A stretch of 64,000 nucleotides of DNA from Flavobacterium urocaniciphilum (GCF_900110615.1 NZ_FOEI01000002.1:434001-498000), one strand, 5' to 3'; shown: positions 40,536-50,462, counted from the first letter of the stretch. The notes: generated from the sequence alone by a model not told the origin. Program-made: numbers and translations.

Positions 40536-40572
40536 GGTGCCGCAAGATATAAAAAAAAAATTCACAATTCAG

Positions 40573-41499
40573 ATGCTTTCAATAAAAATCGATAAATTTT
40601 CTTACTTTGATAATGAAATACTTAAAAATGTAGTGTTTTCATTAAAATCTGGACAACATTTGTCTTTAATTGGAGAAAGTGGATGTGGAAAAAGTACCTT
40701 ATTAAAATTAATTTATGGTTTAATTGACTGCGATCATGGAGAAATATTTTGGAATGATATTCAAGTTTTAGGTCCGAAGTTTAATTTAATACCAGGAATG
40801 CCATTTATGAAGTATTTGGCACAAGATTTCGATTTGATGCCCTTTATTACAGTTGGTGAAAATGTAGGGAAGTTTTTATCGAATTTTTTTCCAGAAGAAA
40901 AGCAACATCGAATTGATGAGTTATTAGCTTTAGTTGAAATGACCGAATTCAAACATATCAAAGCAAAATATTTGAGTGGCGGACAAATGCAACGCGTGGC
41001 CTTAGCTCGAGTATTAGCGCAAGAACCTGAAGTGTTGTTACTTGATGAGCCTTTTTCGCATATAGACAATTTTAGAAAAAACGATTTACGTCGAAAAATT
41101 TTTAATTACTTAAAAGAAAAACAAATTACCACATTAGTAGCCAGTCATGATATTAATGATATATTTTCATTTTCAGATGAAATCATTGTATTGAAAAATA
41201 ATACAATTTTAGAACATGGTAGTCCGTCTGAATTATATCATAATCCAAAAAACAAATATACAGCTGCGCTTTTCGGAGAAGTAAATGAAATTGAAATTGA
41301 TGGAAAAGTTCACTTAGTTTATCCGAATCAATTGCAAATTGTAGATAAATCTGAAATTAAAGTTGAAGTAGTAAAATCGTATTTTAAAGGTAAATATTAT
41401 TTAATAGAAACTCAATTCCAAAATCAAATTCTCTTTTTGGAAAATGAAAAAGCACTATTAAAAGGCACTACGATATATTTAAAAAAAATAGGCTTGTAA
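40573..41499 (+). CDS. ABC transporter ATP-binding protein
   Basis: A 308-residue ATPase. Walker A is GESGCGKST (~34-42), the Q loop is in YLAQDFDLMPF, the signature LSGGQMQRVALARVLA starts at ~134, Walker B is VLLLDEPF (~154-161), and the switch His is in VASHDINDIFSFSDE. The ~75 residues after the ATPase core (VHLVYPNQLQIVDKSEIKVEVVKSYFKGKYYLIET) resemble a TOBE-like domain, as in Fe3+, sulfate, molybdate or polyamine importers. No permease or binding protein adjoins it, so the transported substrate is unknown. Start chosen at 40573 because the promoter element lies just before the upstream GTG. Confidence 0.85.
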   Translation: MLSIKIDKFSYFDNEILKNVVFSLKSGQHLSLIGESGCGKSTLLKLIYGLIDCDHGEIFWNDIQVLGPKFNLIPGMPFMKYLAQDFDLMPFITVGENVGKFLSNFFPEEKQHRIDELLALVEMTEFKHIKAKYLSGGQMQRVALARVLAQEPEVLLLDEPFSHIDNFRKNDLRRKIFNYLKEKQITTLVASHDINDIFSFSDEIIVLKNNTILEHGSPSELYHNPKNKYTAALFGEVNEIEIDGKVHLVYPNQLQIVDKSEIKVEVVKSYFKGKYYLIETQFQNQILFLENEKALLKGTTIYLKKIGL

Positions 41500-41520
41500 A
41501 TTTTACAAGCCTATTTTTTT
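41484..41520 (+). terminator. Bidirectional terminator overlapping the ABC gene stop
   Basis: TAGGCTTGTAAA pairs with TTTACAAGCCTA; the stem includes the ABC stop codon (41497-41499). A tracts precede and T tracts follow, so it can also serve the S9 peptidase gene ending at 41523. Confidence 0.88.
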
Positions 41521-41522
41521 AT

Positions 41523-43940
41523 TTAGTTTTTTAAATATTTTTCTAAAAACTGATCTTGTTCCCATAATAAGTGTAAAATATTGTCTTTAGCCGCGTAACC
41601 ATGACTTTCTTTTGGTAATAAAACCAATCTTACTGGTGCACCTAAACCTTTTAAAGCTTGGAAATAACGTTCCGATTGTAGTGTAAACGTTCCAGGATTA
41701 TTATCCGCATCACCGTGAACTAATAATAATGGTGTTTTCATTTTATCAGCTGAATTAAATGGCGACATTCCCGAATACACTTCTGGTACATCCCAAAAAT
41801 TACGTTGCTCACTTTGGAATCCAAATGGTGTTAAAGTTCTGTTGTAAGCCCCACTACGTGCAATTCCACAAGCAAATAAATTAGAATGTGTTAATAAGTT
41901 TGCTGTCATGAAAGCGCCATAACTGTGTCCGCCAACCGCAACTTTTTTTCTATTGATGAAACCTAATTTGTCCACTGCATCAATTGCAGCTTCTGCATTT
42001 GCAACTAATTGAGGAATAAAAGTATCGTTAGGTTCTGTTTTGTCTTCTCCAATAATTGGGAAAGAAGCATCATCTAAAACGGCATATCCTTTAGTTACCC
42101 AATATACAAATGAGCCATAGTTTGGAAATGTAAATTCATTTGGGTTTTTATCACTTTGTCCAGCCGAGTTTTTATCTTTAAATTCTGCAGGATACGCCCA
42201 AATTAATAATGGAAGTTTCTCTTTTTTAGCAGTTCTATCGTAGTTTGCAGGTAAATACAACGTTCCAGAAAGTTCTACTCCGTCTTTTCTTTTGTATTTG
42301 ATTACTTCTTTGTAAACGTTTTTAATACTTGCAAATGGATTCGCGAAAGCTGTAATTTGTGTCAAACTATTTTTAGATTTAATGTTTCTCATGTAATAGT
42401 TTGGATACTCATTTTTCGATTGAAGCATTACTAATACTTCTCCTTTTTTGAAATCTTCAATAGATAATAAATCTTCTTTTTTGTCTTTATAAGTTGAAGT
42501 GTATAAACGTTTCGTTTTTTGCGTTTTTAAATTGAATTCATCAATGAATGGGAATTGGCCGTCTTTTGTAAATCCATCTCCAATTAAATATGCATTATCG
42601 TTTTCAATAGCTAATACATATTTGTTGAATTCATTTCTTTTGGTTTCAAAATTTCCTGGATCAGAATAAATATCTTGAGAATTTCTATCCGAAATAATTT
42701 TTGCCTCAGCATTTACATTTGAAGGATTAACTAAATACGTTTTTGTATTTCTTGTGTCGTACCAGCTGTCAAAAACAATAGCATAATTATCGTTACCCCA
42801 CATGATTCCTCCATAACGTTGTTTAGTTTTAAAGAAAGAAGTAGGATTGTTTGTAAATGGAGCTTCCCAAACAAAAATTTCATCTCTATATGGAACGTTT
42901 TTAGATTGATCGCCTTCGTCTAAAGCTTCAACAAATGCCAATGTAGCCGGTTTGTCGTTTCTCCAAGACATGCTTCTTTTTCCTTTACGAACTGAAGAAA
43001 AACCTTTTGGCATAATTTCATTTAAAGGAACTTCGTTAACCACTTTAATTTCTTTTCCATTATTATCATATACAATTGTTTTTTGAGGAAATCTACTTAA
43101 AGGAACAATGTAAGAAAATGGTTTTTGAATAGTAGTTAACATTAAATATTTTCCATCAGGAGAAAAGCTTTCACCAGCATAAATATCTGCAGATTTGAAT
43201 AATTCAGCTTTTCCTGATAATGAAATTTTATATAATTCTGAAGTAACTAATGATTCAAAATTCGCTTCATCAGTTTTGTTTTTTAATAAATCTTGAAACG
43301 TTCTGTTTTGTGATTTTGAACCGTCAGATGTTGAAACCGTTGGTCCTTTAGGTAAATCTTTTTTACTATCTATTAAAGGCATTCTGTTTTTTGGAAGCAC
43401 TTTTACCAAAAGCGTTTCGTTGTCGTTCATCCAGTTGAATGGACTTCCTAAATTGGCGTTTAAATTATCTGCAGTAATTCGAGTTGCATTTGCAGTAACA
43501 ACGTCAATTACCCATAATTCAACACCATTTTTAGTCGTATTTGTAAATGCAATTTTCTTTTCATTTGGCGACCAGCTTACATTTGTAATAAGTGCATTTT
43601 CAGGTAAACCTTTAACTTGAATTTCGTTTTTGTCTTTTACTTTTCTTAATTTCAAGTTATTGATATAGGTAACGGTACTTGAAATATTAGTAACCGGATT
43701 TACGCGTAATCCACCTAAACGCATTTCTTCCTGATTTAAATCGTCTAGTGTTTTATAAGTGTTTCTGTAACTTAATAAAAGGTATTCTTTTTTCGAATCC
43801 ATATTTACAGAAGGCGCACGTTGGTAATCGGCTAGTTCTAAAATTTCTTTTGATGGTTTTTGATAGGTTACATTTTCCTGAGCAAAACCGGTATAAAAAG
43901 TAAATGTTAGCACTGCTAAAGCAAAGAATTTCATTTTCAT
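41523..43940 (-). CDS. S9 family peptidase (prolyl oligopeptidase type), exported
   Basis: An 805-residue serine peptidase with a signal peptide (MKMKFFALAVLTFTFYTGFAQ). Residues ~60-540 form a beta-propeller-like region with repeats such as SWSPNEKKIAFTN and ESFSPDGKYLMLTT. Residues ~555-805 form the alpha/beta-hydrolase domain: nucleophile S673 in GGHSYGAFM, D746 in HGDADNNPG, and H780 in KESHGYAA. The overall order resembles glutamyl-/dipeptidyl-peptidase-like S9 enzymes that trim oligopeptides in the periplasm. Monocistronic. Confidence 0.9.
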   Translation of the reverse strand: MKMKFFALAVLTFTFYTGFAQENVTYQKPSKEILELADYQRAPSVNMDSKKEYLLLSYRNTYKTLDDLNQEEMRLGGLRVNPVTNISSTVTYINNLKLRKVKDKNEIQVKGLPENALITNVSWSPNEKKIAFTNTTKNGVELWVIDVVTANATRITADNLNANLGSPFNWMNDNETLLVKVLPKNRMPLIDSKKDLPKGPTVSTSDGSKSQNRTFQDLLKNKTDEANFESLVTSELYKISLSGKAELFKSADIYAGESFSPDGKYLMLTTIQKPFSYIVPLSRFPQKTIVYDNNGKEIKVVNEVPLNEIMPKGFSSVRKGKRSMSWRNDKPATLAFVEALDEGDQSKNVPYRDEIFVWEAPFTNNPTSFFKTKQRYGGIMWGNDNYAIVFDSWYDTRNTKTYLVNPSNVNAEAKIISDRNSQDIYSDPGNFETKRNEFNKYVLAIENDNAYLIGDGFTKDGQFPFIDEFNLKTQKTKRLYTSTYKDKKEDLLSIEDFKKGEVLVMLQSKNEYPNYYMRNIKSKNSLTQITAFANPFASIKNVYKEVIKYKRKDGVELSGTLYLPANYDRTAKKEKLPLLIWAYPAEFKDKNSAGQSDKNPNEFTFPNYGSFVYWVTKGYAVLDDASFPIIGEDKTEPNDTFIPQLVANAEAAIDAVDKLGFINRKKVAVGGHSYGAFMTANLLTHSNLFACGIARSGAYNRTLTPFGFQSEQRNFWDVPEVYSGMSPFNSADKMKTPLLLVHGDADNNPGTFTLQSERYFQALKGLGAPVRLVLLPKESHGYAAKDNILHLLWEQDQFLEKYLKN

Positions 43941-44089
43941 ATTTGTGTGTTTTTCAAGTGTTGAATTTAAAAATTAGTGTAATTAATTTATAGTTTGTTA
44001 CATTTTTTAACGATAAATTGTTGTTAAAAGTATTTTTATTAATAAAAAAAGTATAACTTTATAATTATTAACCTTAAATATAAAATAAA

Positions 44090-44413
44090 ATGGGAAAATT
44101 TGTAGTTAGACAAACTCCAACTGGAATTAAATTTGACTTAAAAGCTGGCAATGGTCAAGTAATATTAACAAGTGAAGTATATACAACAAAAGCAGCTTGT
44201 TTAAATGGAATTGAATCAGTGAAGAAAAATTCTCAAGAAGATTCAAGATTTGAAAGATTAGATTCTAAAAATGGTAAACCATATTTCAATTTAAAAGCTA
44301 CAAATGGCCAAGTTATTGGAACAAGTGAATTATATGAATCAGTTGCAGCAAGAGATAACGGAATTGAGTCTGTTAAGAAAAATGCAGCAGATGCAGAAAC
44401 TACAGAAGAATAA
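44090..44413 (+). CDS. YegP-like DUF1508 tandem-repeat protein
   Basis: A 107-residue protein of two nearly identical ~48-residue DUF1508 units: FVVRQTPTGIKFDLKAGNGQVILTSEVYTTKAACLNGIESVKKN and the second one from FERLDSKNGKPYFNLKATNGQVIGTSELYESVAARDNGIESVKKN. Each folds as a small beta-beta-beta-alpha motif and the tandem forms a pseudo-dimer. Function not established. It ends in an acidic tail DAETTEE. Single-gene unit with a terminator. A weak -7 match (TAACTTTA, 44053-44060) lies about 30 bases upstream. Confidence 0.9.
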   Translation: MGKFVVRQTPTGIKFDLKAGNGQVILTSEVYTTKAACLNGIESVKKNSQEDSRFERLDSKNGKPYFNLKATNGQVIGTSELYESVAARDNGIESVKKNAADAETTEE

Positions 44414-44431
44414 TTTTTTATAAAAATAAAT

Positions 44432-44460
44432 TAAAGCTCGATATTTATCGGGCTTTTTTT
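44432..44460 (+). terminator. Terminator of the YegP-like gene
   Basis: AAGCTCGAT pairs with ATCGGGCTT (one G-U pair) followed by seven or more T residues. The same stem sequence recurs at the folD terminator (59136-59167). Confidence 0.85.
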
Positions 44461-44499
44461 ATCTATTGTTTATTATTTTATGGAAATGATAAAAAATGG

Positions 44500-44507
44500 T
44501 AAATTTG
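44500..44507 (+). promoter_or_regulatory. -7 promoter element for fabH
   Basis: TAAATTTG, exact TAnnTTTG, 23 bases before the ATG at 44531. Confidence 0.55.
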
Positions 44508-44530
44508 TATTCAATAACTAATAGAATTTT

Positions 44531-45538
44531 ATGTATCATTCAAAAATATCAGGATTAGGCTATTATGTGCCGGAAAATGTTGTAACAAACGATGATTTAT
44601 CAAAAATAATGGACACTAATGACGCTTGGATTCAGGAAAGAACCGGAATTAAAGAGCGTCGTCATGTTGTTAGAGGTGAAGATACTACAACCTCAATGGG
44701 TGTAAAAGCTGCTGAAATTGCTATTCAACGAGCTAATATTGCTAAAGAAGATATCGATTTTGTGATATTCGCAACATTATCACCCGATTATTACTTTCCA
44801 GGTCCAGGAGTTTTAGTACAACGCGATTTAGGGTTAAGAACAGTTGGAGCTTTAGATGTAAGAAATCAGTGTTCTGGATTTGTTTACGCTTTATCGATTG
44901 CAGATCAATATATCAAAACGGGAATGTATAAAAACATCTTAATCATTGGATCTGAAGTGCATTCAACTGGTTTAGATATGACCGATAGAGGTCGAGGTGT
45001 TTCGGTAATTTTTGGAGATGGTGCAGGAGCAGCTGTACTTTCAAGAGAAGAAGATGTAACGAAAGGAATTTTATCAACGCATTTACATTCTGAAGGACAA
45101 CATGCTGAAGAATTAGCCTTAATTGCACCAGGAATGGGTAAACGTTGGATTACAGATGTTATTGCGGATAACGATCCAAATGATGAAAGTTATTATCCAT
45201 ATATGAACGGACAGTTTGTATTTAAAAATGCAGTTGTACGTTTCAGTGAAGTAATAAACGAAGGATTACAAGCTAATAATTTGCAAGTTTCAGATATTAA
45301 TATGTTAGTGCCTCATCAAGCGAATTTGAGAATTTCTCAGTTTATTCAACAGAAATTCCAATTGTCAGATGATCAAGTGTATAATAACATTATGAATTAC
45401 GGAAACACTACCGCTGCCTCTATTCCGATTGCATTAACAGAAGCTTGGGAAAAAGGAAAAATTAAAAGTGGTGATTTAGTAGTGTTAGCCGCTTTTGGTT
45501 CAGGATTTACTTGGGGAAGTGCTATAATTCGTTGGTAA
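44531..45538 (+). CDS. fabH: Beta-ketoacyl-ACP synthase III family protein
   Basis: A 335-residue KAS III-type thiolase-fold enzyme; FabH condenses acetyl-CoA (or branched primers) with malonyl-ACP to start fatty acid synthesis. The catalytic triad is C114 (VRNQCSGFVYAL), H262 (VPHQANLRI) and N292 (NYGNTTAASIP). A ~25-residue insertion around 190-228 (HAEELALIAPGMGKRWITDVIADNDPNDESYYPYMNG) is longer than in E. coli FabH and is typical of the second flavobacterial paralogue. It could therefore serve a specialised lipid instead of bulk synthesis; the symbol is given at family level. The DinB-like gene follows with no gap. Confidence 0.85.
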   Translation: MYHSKISGLGYYVPENVVTNDDLSKIMDTNDAWIQERTGIKERRHVVRGEDTTTSMGVKAAEIAIQRANIAKEDIDFVIFATLSPDYYFPGPGVLVQRDLGLRTVGALDVRNQCSGFVYALSIADQYIKTGMYKNILIIGSEVHSTGLDMTDRGRGVSVIFGDGAGAAVLSREEDVTKGILSTHLHSEGQHAEELALIAPGMGKRWITDVIADNDPNDESYYPYMNGQFVFKNAVVRFSEVINEGLQANNLQVSDINMLVPHQANLRISQFIQQKFQLSDDQVYNNIMNYGNTTAASIPIALTEAWEKGKIKSGDLVVLAAFGSGFTWGSAIIRW

Positions 45539-45985
45539 ATGAAAGATTTTTACTTAGATAAATTTCAATATACTTTTGATAAGAATCAGGAAATGATTGC
45601 TTATTTGTGTGAAAATGAATCTTTGTTGAATGAGAAAATTCATTTTTTAATTTCACATATTTTAAATGCTCATGAAATTTGGATGACAAGAATTTTGAAA
45701 GTTCCAACCCAATTTGGAGTTTGGCAATTGCAAGAGTATTCGAATATGACTAAAATTGACAAAGAAAACTTCGATTTAACGAAGCAAATTTTGGAGAGTA
45801 AAGATTTGAATGAAAAAGTCGATTACAAAACTTCAACAGGTGAATTTTATAGTAATGTTTTGCACGAATTATTATTCCACGTTGTAAACCATTCTTCGTA
45901 TCATAGAGCGCAAATTAATTCAGAATTAAAAAGCTTAGGTTTGAAACCTTTAATCACCGATTACGTATTTTACAAAAGACAATAA
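45539..45985 (+). CDS. DinB-like four-helix metal protein
   Basis: A 148-residue DinB/YfiT-like protein whose ATG directly follows the fabH stop codon. The metal triad of the fold is visible as H45 (ILNAHEIWMTRI), H118 and H122 (LLFHVVNHSSYHRAQI). Family members include thiol-dependent S-transferases (for example bacillithiol- or mycothiol-dependent enzymes) and proteins of unknown function; the thiol cannot be told here. Cytosolic. It ends in a strong terminator and is most likely co-transcribed with fabH. Confidence 0.85.
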   Translation: MKDFYLDKFQYTFDKNQEMIAYLCENESLLNEKIHFLISHILNAHEIWMTRILKVPTQFGVWQLQEYSNMTKIDKENFDLTKQILESKDLNEKVDYKTSTGEFYSNVLHELLFHVVNHSSYHRAQINSELKSLGLKPLITDYVFYKRQ

Positions 45986-46020
45986 AAAAACGTCCCGATT
46001 ATTTCGGGACGTTTTTTTTT
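45983..46020 (+). terminator. Bidirectional terminator between the DinB-like and receptor genes
   Basis: AACGTCCCGA pairs with TCGGGACGTT, with A tracts before and nine T residues after, between convergent genes. Confidence 0.92.
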
Positions 46021-46058
46021 AAGATATTTTTGAATCACTATTTGTAAATTGAAAAGAA

Positions 46059-48461
46059 TTAAAACATTCCACCACCACCTTGAGTTTCTTGCTTATCTCT
46101 TTGTTTTCTTTGTAATTCTTTGTTTTTACCACCACCAAAGTTGTAGTTTAATCCAACATAGAACGTTCTACTTTCCCAATGGAATTCACCATTTTGTTGG
46201 TATGGAATATTACCATTGAATCCGAAATGCATTAAGTTAAACATGTCGTTATATCTAGCGGTAAGAGTTCCTTTTCCTTTTAATATTGTGTAGTTAGCGC
46301 CTAAATCAACTCTGTACATTGGAGTTCTTAAGAATTGTAATCCTAAATCACGACCTCTATACATAGCAAATAAATTGAATTTTAACGATTTTGTTGCTGT
46401 GAATGTATTGTTTAATCTGGTATTGAATAAAGTAACGTCAATTTCTTTATTTTCTGGTTGGTTTGTTACAATATTTGTTACTGTTCCTCTAACCGTTTTA
46501 AAGTAAACATCTGCACTAGCATTTGTAGACCACCATTTAGTTAATTTTAAATTAGCATTAATTTCGGCACCCATCGATTGGTTGTTATCGAAGTTGTCAA
46601 AAGATAAAATGTTTTGGTTATTATTTTGTGGATTTGGATAAATAACTCTAGAAATTTCATCATTAATTTGACGGTAAAATACTGCTGATGTCACCGATCC
46701 AATTTTTAAAATTTTCGTATAATTAATTTCGAATGAATTTGTAAACTGAGGCTCTAAAGCTGGATTTCCTCTTGATTCCATTAAAGGTGTAGTCCACTCT
46801 CTAATTGGATTAATTTGTCCGATACTCGGGCGGTCAACTCTTCTTGTATAGTTAACGTTGAATGTATTTGTATCGTCTAATTTATAACTTAAATAAGCAG
46901 AAGGATAAGCAGTGAAAATATCATCTTTAACAGCTGTGTTTTCGTAAAAATCAGGATTACTTTCGTTTTTAGTAAATCTTGCATATAAGTTGTATTGCTC
47001 AATTCTTACACCAACTTGTGCACTAAATTTTCCGAATGTTTTGCTATAGTTTCCATAAACAGCATGAATGTTTCTATTGAATGCAAAAGGATTGTTAGCG
47101 TAGAATGGTAACGATTCATTATAGAATGAATTTTGTCCGTCTTGAATTCTGCTTTCGTATCCTAATTCTAATTTTGCTTTTTCACTTAACGGATTAACAT
47201 AATCAATGTTAAATTGCGTATAATTTGTTTTGTTGAAAATGTCATTTAATTGATATGTTCCGTTAGTATAATAATTCGAAACATCTTCATTTGAAGTTTT
47301 AGAATAGTTTAACTGAAAATCAATTGTTTCACCTTGTTTTTTGAATAAATGTTTATAAGCTAAATCATACGTTTGATTTACACTTCCTGCATTATTATCA
47401 TTTAATTGTAATTCATCTGTGTTTGATGGGTTATCATAATCAATTTCTGTTCTAGAAATTCCTTTTCCGTCTGTTACATTCCAGTTTGTAAAAAATGAAA
47501 TGGTGTTTTTGTCATTAATATAATAATCAGCACCTGCTTTAATTAAGTGCGAAGTATTAGTATTGTCAAAACTAAATTTTTGATAATTTTCTAAAGTAGG
47601 TCTTTCACTATCCACAAAACCGTAGTTAGCATTTTTACCATGGTTAAAACCGTAGTTAGTGTAGAAATTTACTTTCCCAACTTTATAATTTAAATTTAAA
47701 GATTGATTCGTTTTCGGTGTTTTTCCAAAAGTAACACCCGAAGTAATGTTTCCATTAAAACCTGTTTGTGTGTTCTTATTTAAAATGATATTGATGATAC
47801 CACTGTTTCCTTCTGGATTGTATTTTGCTGAAGGATTAGTAATTAATTCAACTTGTTTGATAGAAGCAGAAGGAATTTGTTGTAATAACTGTCCGGCATC
47901 AATATTTGAAGGTTTTCCGTCAATTAATACACGTACATTTGAATTTCCACGTAAGCTTAATTCTTTGGTTTGTGGATCAACACTTACGGTTGGAATATTA
48001 TTAAAAATCTCAGATGCTGTTGTTCCAGAAGCAATTAAGTCTTTACCAATAGTAACAACTTTACGATCTGCTTTTTGTTCAATAGTTGAACGTTCTTTAA
48101 CAATAGTAACCGCTTCAATTGATTTTGCATCAGAAACTAAGGCTAAATTTCCAAGATTTATTTGAGAATTTCCTTCAGATAAATTAAGTTCTTTAGTGAT
48201 ATTGATGTATCCAACATAGTTTACTTGTAAAACTAGAGGTTTTAATTCAAGGTTTTTAATTTCAAAACTTCCATCTTCTTTTGTAGTAACTACAGCAACT
48301 GATTTTGTTCCATCTGTAATTTTTACAGTTGAATAACTCATCGGTTCTTTAGTAGAATTGTCAATGATTTTACCTGTAACAATTCCGGAGTTTGGTTGCT
48401 GAGCCACTAAATTTGTAGTGTAAATCAGCAAAAATGCGAATAAAAATTTAATTGATTTCAT
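46059..48461 (-). CDS. TonB-dependent receptor (outer membrane beta-barrel, CarboxypepD_reg N-terminus)
   Basis: An 800-residue outer membrane receptor. The ATG at 48461 gives a signal peptide (MKSIKFLFAFLLIYTTNLVAQ); the frame runs back to 48530 but that part precedes the promoter element. Order: CarboxypepD_reg-like domain ~25-110 (GIVTGKIIDNSTKEPMSYSTVKITDG), plug ~120-210 (TASEIFNNIPTVSVDPQTKELSLRGNSNVRVLIDGKPS), then a barrel of the OMP_b-brl_3 type with many aromatic strands. The C-terminus is an unusual Gln/Lys/Gly tail (QRKQRDKQETQGGGGMF). No SusD partner, so polysaccharide uptake is unlikely; substrate unknown. Confidence 0.9.
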   Translation of the reverse strand: MKSIKFLFAFLLIYTTNLVAQQPNSGIVTGKIIDNSTKEPMSYSTVKITDGTKSVAVVTTKEDGSFEIKNLELKPLVLQVNYVGYINITKELNLSEGNSQINLGNLALVSDAKSIEAVTIVKERSTIEQKADRKVVTIGKDLIASGTTASEIFNNIPTVSVDPQTKELSLRGNSNVRVLIDGKPSNIDAGQLLQQIPSASIKQVELITNPSAKYNPEGNSGIINIILNKNTQTGFNGNITSGVTFGKTPKTNQSLNLNYKVGKVNFYTNYGFNHGKNANYGFVDSERPTLENYQKFSFDNTNTSHLIKAGADYYINDKNTISFFTNWNVTDGKGISRTEIDYDNPSNTDELQLNDNNAGSVNQTYDLAYKHLFKKQGETIDFQLNYSKTSNEDVSNYYTNGTYQLNDIFNKTNYTQFNIDYVNPLSEKAKLELGYESRIQDGQNSFYNESLPFYANNPFAFNRNIHAVYGNYSKTFGKFSAQVGVRIEQYNLYARFTKNESNPDFYENTAVKDDIFTAYPSAYLSYKLDDTNTFNVNYTRRVDRPSIGQINPIREWTTPLMESRGNPALEPQFTNSFEINYTKILKIGSVTSAVFYRQINDEISRVIYPNPQNNNQNILSFDNFDNNQSMGAEINANLKLTKWWSTNASADVYFKTVRGTVTNIVTNQPENKEIDVTLFNTRLNNTFTATKSLKFNLFAMYRGRDLGLQFLRTPMYRVDLGANYTILKGKGTLTARYNDMFNLMHFGFNGNIPYQQNGEFHWESRTFYVGLNYNFGGGKNKELQRKQRDKQETQGGGGMF

Positions 48462-48503
48462 ATGATTTGTTTGATTGATTTCAAATTTTTTTGAAATGGG
48501 GTG

Positions 48504-48511
48504 CAAATGTA
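48504..48511 (-). promoter_or_regulatory. -7 promoter element for the TonB-dependent receptor
   Basis: TACATTTG followed by CACCCC on the minus strand, exact TAnnTTTG, 42 bases before the ATG at 48461. It lies inside the frame upstream of that ATG, arguing against a longer protein. Confidence 0.55.
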
Positions 48512-48644
48512 ATTTCACTTGAATTAACATTAAAATTTTGAATGTTAATTGTTTCTTAATTCTTCAAATTGTTATTATTTTATTGCATTAGACTTACAAA
48601 CTATTTTTTTGTTACAAATCGACTTACAGTTTCACTAAAAATAG

Positions 48645-48652
48645 TATCTTTG
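48645..48652 (+). promoter_or_regulatory. -7 promoter element for argS
   Basis: TATCTTTG followed by CAC, exact TAnnTTTG, 19 bases before the ATG at 48672. Confidence 0.6.
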
Positions 48653-48671
48653 CACGCTAAAATTTAAGATT

Positions 48672-50456
48672 ATGACACTACAAGAAATTCTTACTTCTGA
48701 AATACAAAAAGCAGTTTCTAAATTGTTCGATATTTCTATTGATAGAGTTGAATTTCAATCAACAAAAAAAGATTTTGAAGGCGATATCACTATGGTTGTT
48801 TTTCCTTTAGTTAAAGTATTAAAAGGAAATCCAGTTGAAATCGGTACGAAAATTGGTGAATATTTAGTTGAAAATGTAGCGGAAGTATCTAGGTTTAATG
48901 TAGTGGCAGGATTTTTAAATCTTGTAATTGCAGATGAATTTTATTTCAATTTCTTTAATGGAATAAAAAATAATGCTCAATTCGGATTTGTTGCACCAAA
49001 AGAAGGTGAAAAAGCAGTAATGGTTGAGTATTCTTCTCCAAATACAAATAAACCGTTGCATTTAGGTCATATCAGAAATAATTTATTGGGTTATTCCGTT
49101 GCGGAAATTATCAAAGCATCAGGTAAAAAAGTATATAAAACGCAAATTATCAACGATCGTGGAATTCACATTTGTAAGTCGATGTTGGCTTGGCAAAAAT
49201 TCGGAAACGGACAAACGCCAGCTTCTACAGGTTTAAAAGGTGATAAATTGGTTGGTAATTTTTATGTAGAATTTGATAAGGCTTATAAAGCAGAAATTAA
49301 TGCTTTAATGGCTGAAGGTAAAACGGAAGAAGAAGCTAAAAAACAAGCTCCATTAATTTTAGAAGCGCAACAAATGCTTTTAGATTGGGAAAATGGTAAA
49401 CCTGAAGTTATTGAACTATGGAAAACCATGAACCAATGGGTGTACGATGGATTTGAAGTAACTTATAAAAACTTAGGTGTCGATTTCGATAGTTATTATT
49501 ACGAAAGTAATACGTATTTATTAGGAAAAGATGTAGTAGAAGATGGTTTAAATCGTGGTGTATTCTTTAGAAAAGATGATGGTTCGGTTTGGATTGATTT
49601 AACGGCTGATGGTTTAGACGAAAAAATAGTTTTACGTTCAGATGGTACTTCAGTTTATATGACTCAAGATATCGGAACAGCTATTCAACGTGTTAAAGAT
49701 TATGCAGATGTTGGTGGAATGGTTTATACGGTTGGAAACGAACAAGATTACCATTTTAAAGTGTTATTCTTAATTCTTAAAAAATTAGGATACGATTGGG
49801 CACAACATTTGTATCATTTATCATACGGTATGGTGGAATTACCAACCGGAAAAATGAAATCTCGTGAAGGTACAGTTGTAGATGCAGATGATTTAATGGC
49901 TGAAATGACTACAACAGCACAAGCTATTTCTGAAGAATTAGGGAAATTAGACGGATATAACGACGAAGAAAAAGCAAGTTTATATAAAACAATTGGTTTA
50001 GGTGCGTTAAAATATTATATGTTAAAGGTTGATCCGAAAAAACAAATGATGTTTAATCCAGAAGAATCAGTTGATTTTAACGGAAACACTGGACCTTTCA
50101 TTCAATATACATACGCTCGTATTCAATCGATTTTAAGAAAAGCGGATTTTGAATATAAAAACGTAAGTACTTCTAATGGTTTAGAAATGCACGAAAAAGA
50201 AAAAGAATTAATCAAACAAGTTCAATTGTTTCCAGATGTAATTCAAAGTGCAGCTGACAACCATAGTCCGGCTTTAATTGCAAATTATACATACGATTTA
50301 GTAAAAGAATTTAATTCTTTCTATCAAAATGTATCGATTTTAGGAGAAGACAATATGGATAAAAAGATTTTTAGAGTTCAATTGTCTTATGTTGTTGGAA
50401 ATACAATTAAAAATGCATTCGGATTATTAGGAATCAATGTTCCAGAACGTATGTAA
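48672..50456 (+). CDS. argS: Arginine--tRNA ligase
   Basis: A 594-residue class I aminoacyl-tRNA synthetase charging tRNA-Arg. The N-terminal additional domain (~1-110) recognises the tRNA D loop. The catalytic HIGH motif is SSPNTNKPLHLGHIRNN (~122-138) and the KMSKS-like motif is KMKSREGTVVDADDL. The C-terminal DALR anticodon-binding domain contains NTGPFIQYTYARIQSILRKA and ends NAFGLLGINVPERM, the family terminus. Full length. It is followed by a heptad-array/hairpin region and then a different operon. Confidence 0.95.
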   Translation: MTLQEILTSEIQKAVSKLFDISIDRVEFQSTKKDFEGDITMVVFPLVKVLKGNPVEIGTKIGEYLVENVAEVSRFNVVAGFLNLVIADEFYFNFFNGIKNNAQFGFVAPKEGEKAVMVEYSSPNTNKPLHLGHIRNNLLGYSVAEIIKASGKKVYKTQIINDRGIHICKSMLAWQKFGNGQTPASTGLKGDKLVGNFYVEFDKAYKAEINALMAEGKTEEEAKKQAPLILEAQQMLLDWENGKPEVIELWKTMNQWVYDGFEVTYKNLGVDFDSYYYESNTYLLGKDVVEDGLNRGVFFRKDDGSVWIDLTADGLDEKIVLRSDGTSVYMTQDIGTAIQRVKDYADVGGMVYTVGNEQDYHFKVLFLILKKLGYDWAQHLYHLSYGMVELPTGKMKSREGTVVDADDLMAEMTTTAQAISEELGKLDGYNDEEKASLYKTIGLGALKYYMLKVDPKKQMMFNPEESVDFNGNTGPFIQYTYARIQSILRKADFEYKNVSTSNGLEMHEKEKELIKQVQLFPDVIQSAADNHSPALIANYTYDLVKEFNSFYQNVSILGEDNMDKKIFRVQLSYVVGNTIKNAFGLLGINVPERM

Positions 50457-50462
50457 TATAAA

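Noticed and set aside
40537-40572. GTG start giving 12 extra residues for the ABC ATPase
   Set aside because: The TAATTTTG box ends at 40535, so this codon would lie at or before the transcription start; typical ABC proteins begin at the ATG at 40573.
48462-48530. Longer N-terminus for the TonB-dependent receptor
   Set aside because: It would place residues before a normal signal peptide and contains the -7 promoter element at 48504-48511.
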